Below, one piece after another: positions 6,423-6,432 of a DNA stretch of 6,432 bases. The position numbers were made by a program, and so were the translations under genes. Source of the DNA: Clostridiales bacterium (lineage in GTDB: Bacteria; Bacillota; Clostridia; Oscillospirales; Oscillospiraceae); contig JAJQET010000065.1 of the NCBI GenBank assembly GCA_021201515.1, positions 1 to 6,432 of the forward strand. The letters run 5' to 3'. Numbering within the stretch: the stretch's first letter is position 1; each line of letters starts with the position of its first letter. A model generated the notes under the pieces. That model was not told where the DNA came from and made no database searches. It worked only from the letters and a program-made list of their open reading frames with translations.

Positions 6423-6432
6423 AAGAACCCTC

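Noticed and set aside
5939..6424. 161-codon plus-strand frame including the ATG at 6005
   Set aside because: The ribosome site is only 3 nt from that ATG, and the product is Gly/Arg-rich, out of frame with the membrane protein, and reads through hairpins.

Overview
The window looks like a piece of chromosome from a high-GC member of the Firmicutes, most likely a gut Clostridia of the Oscillospiraceae type (Flavonifractor or Lawsonibacter-like). That is an inference from three things: strong AGGAGG-type ribosome binding sites, Gram-positive wall-polymer genes, and GC-rich intergenic palindromes. No single marker proves the taxon.

Layout. Four genes lie on the minus strand and read right to left: an OmpR-type response regulator (5131-5808), its histidine kinase (3836-5134, joined by a 4-nt ATGA overlap), a 236-nt gap filled with repeats, a 1073-residue CDP-glycerol glycerophosphotransferase (TagF/TarF-like) protein (378-3599), and 16 nt further on a gene that runs off the left edge (1-361). 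One small gene for a two-helix membrane protein (6012-6254) is divergent on the plus strand. The last 178 nt hold hairpins and no gene that I can support.

How the genes may work together. The two-component pair probably senses an envelope condition. The two genes after it probably build or modify a teichoic-acid-like glycerophosphate polymer. Whether the pair controls the wall genes, or is co-transcribed with them across the repeat-filled gap, cannot be settled from sequence alone. The regulator gene and the small membrane-protein gene have facing promoters that share an almost identical 16-17 bp sequence spanning the -10 box and start region, so the two units may be co-regulated.

Most notable points: (1) the incomplete left-edge protein carries a beta-rich module clearly related to one inside the TagF-like protein (15 of 28 residues identical over an ungapped stretch, aligned by hand); (2) the duplicated sequence in the facing promoters; (3) a composite repeat block between kinase and transferase, made of two tandem hairpin-plus-T-run units directed antisense to the genes and a 23-bp nested palindrome. 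I found no CRISPR array, tRNA, rRNA, transposase or phage gene.
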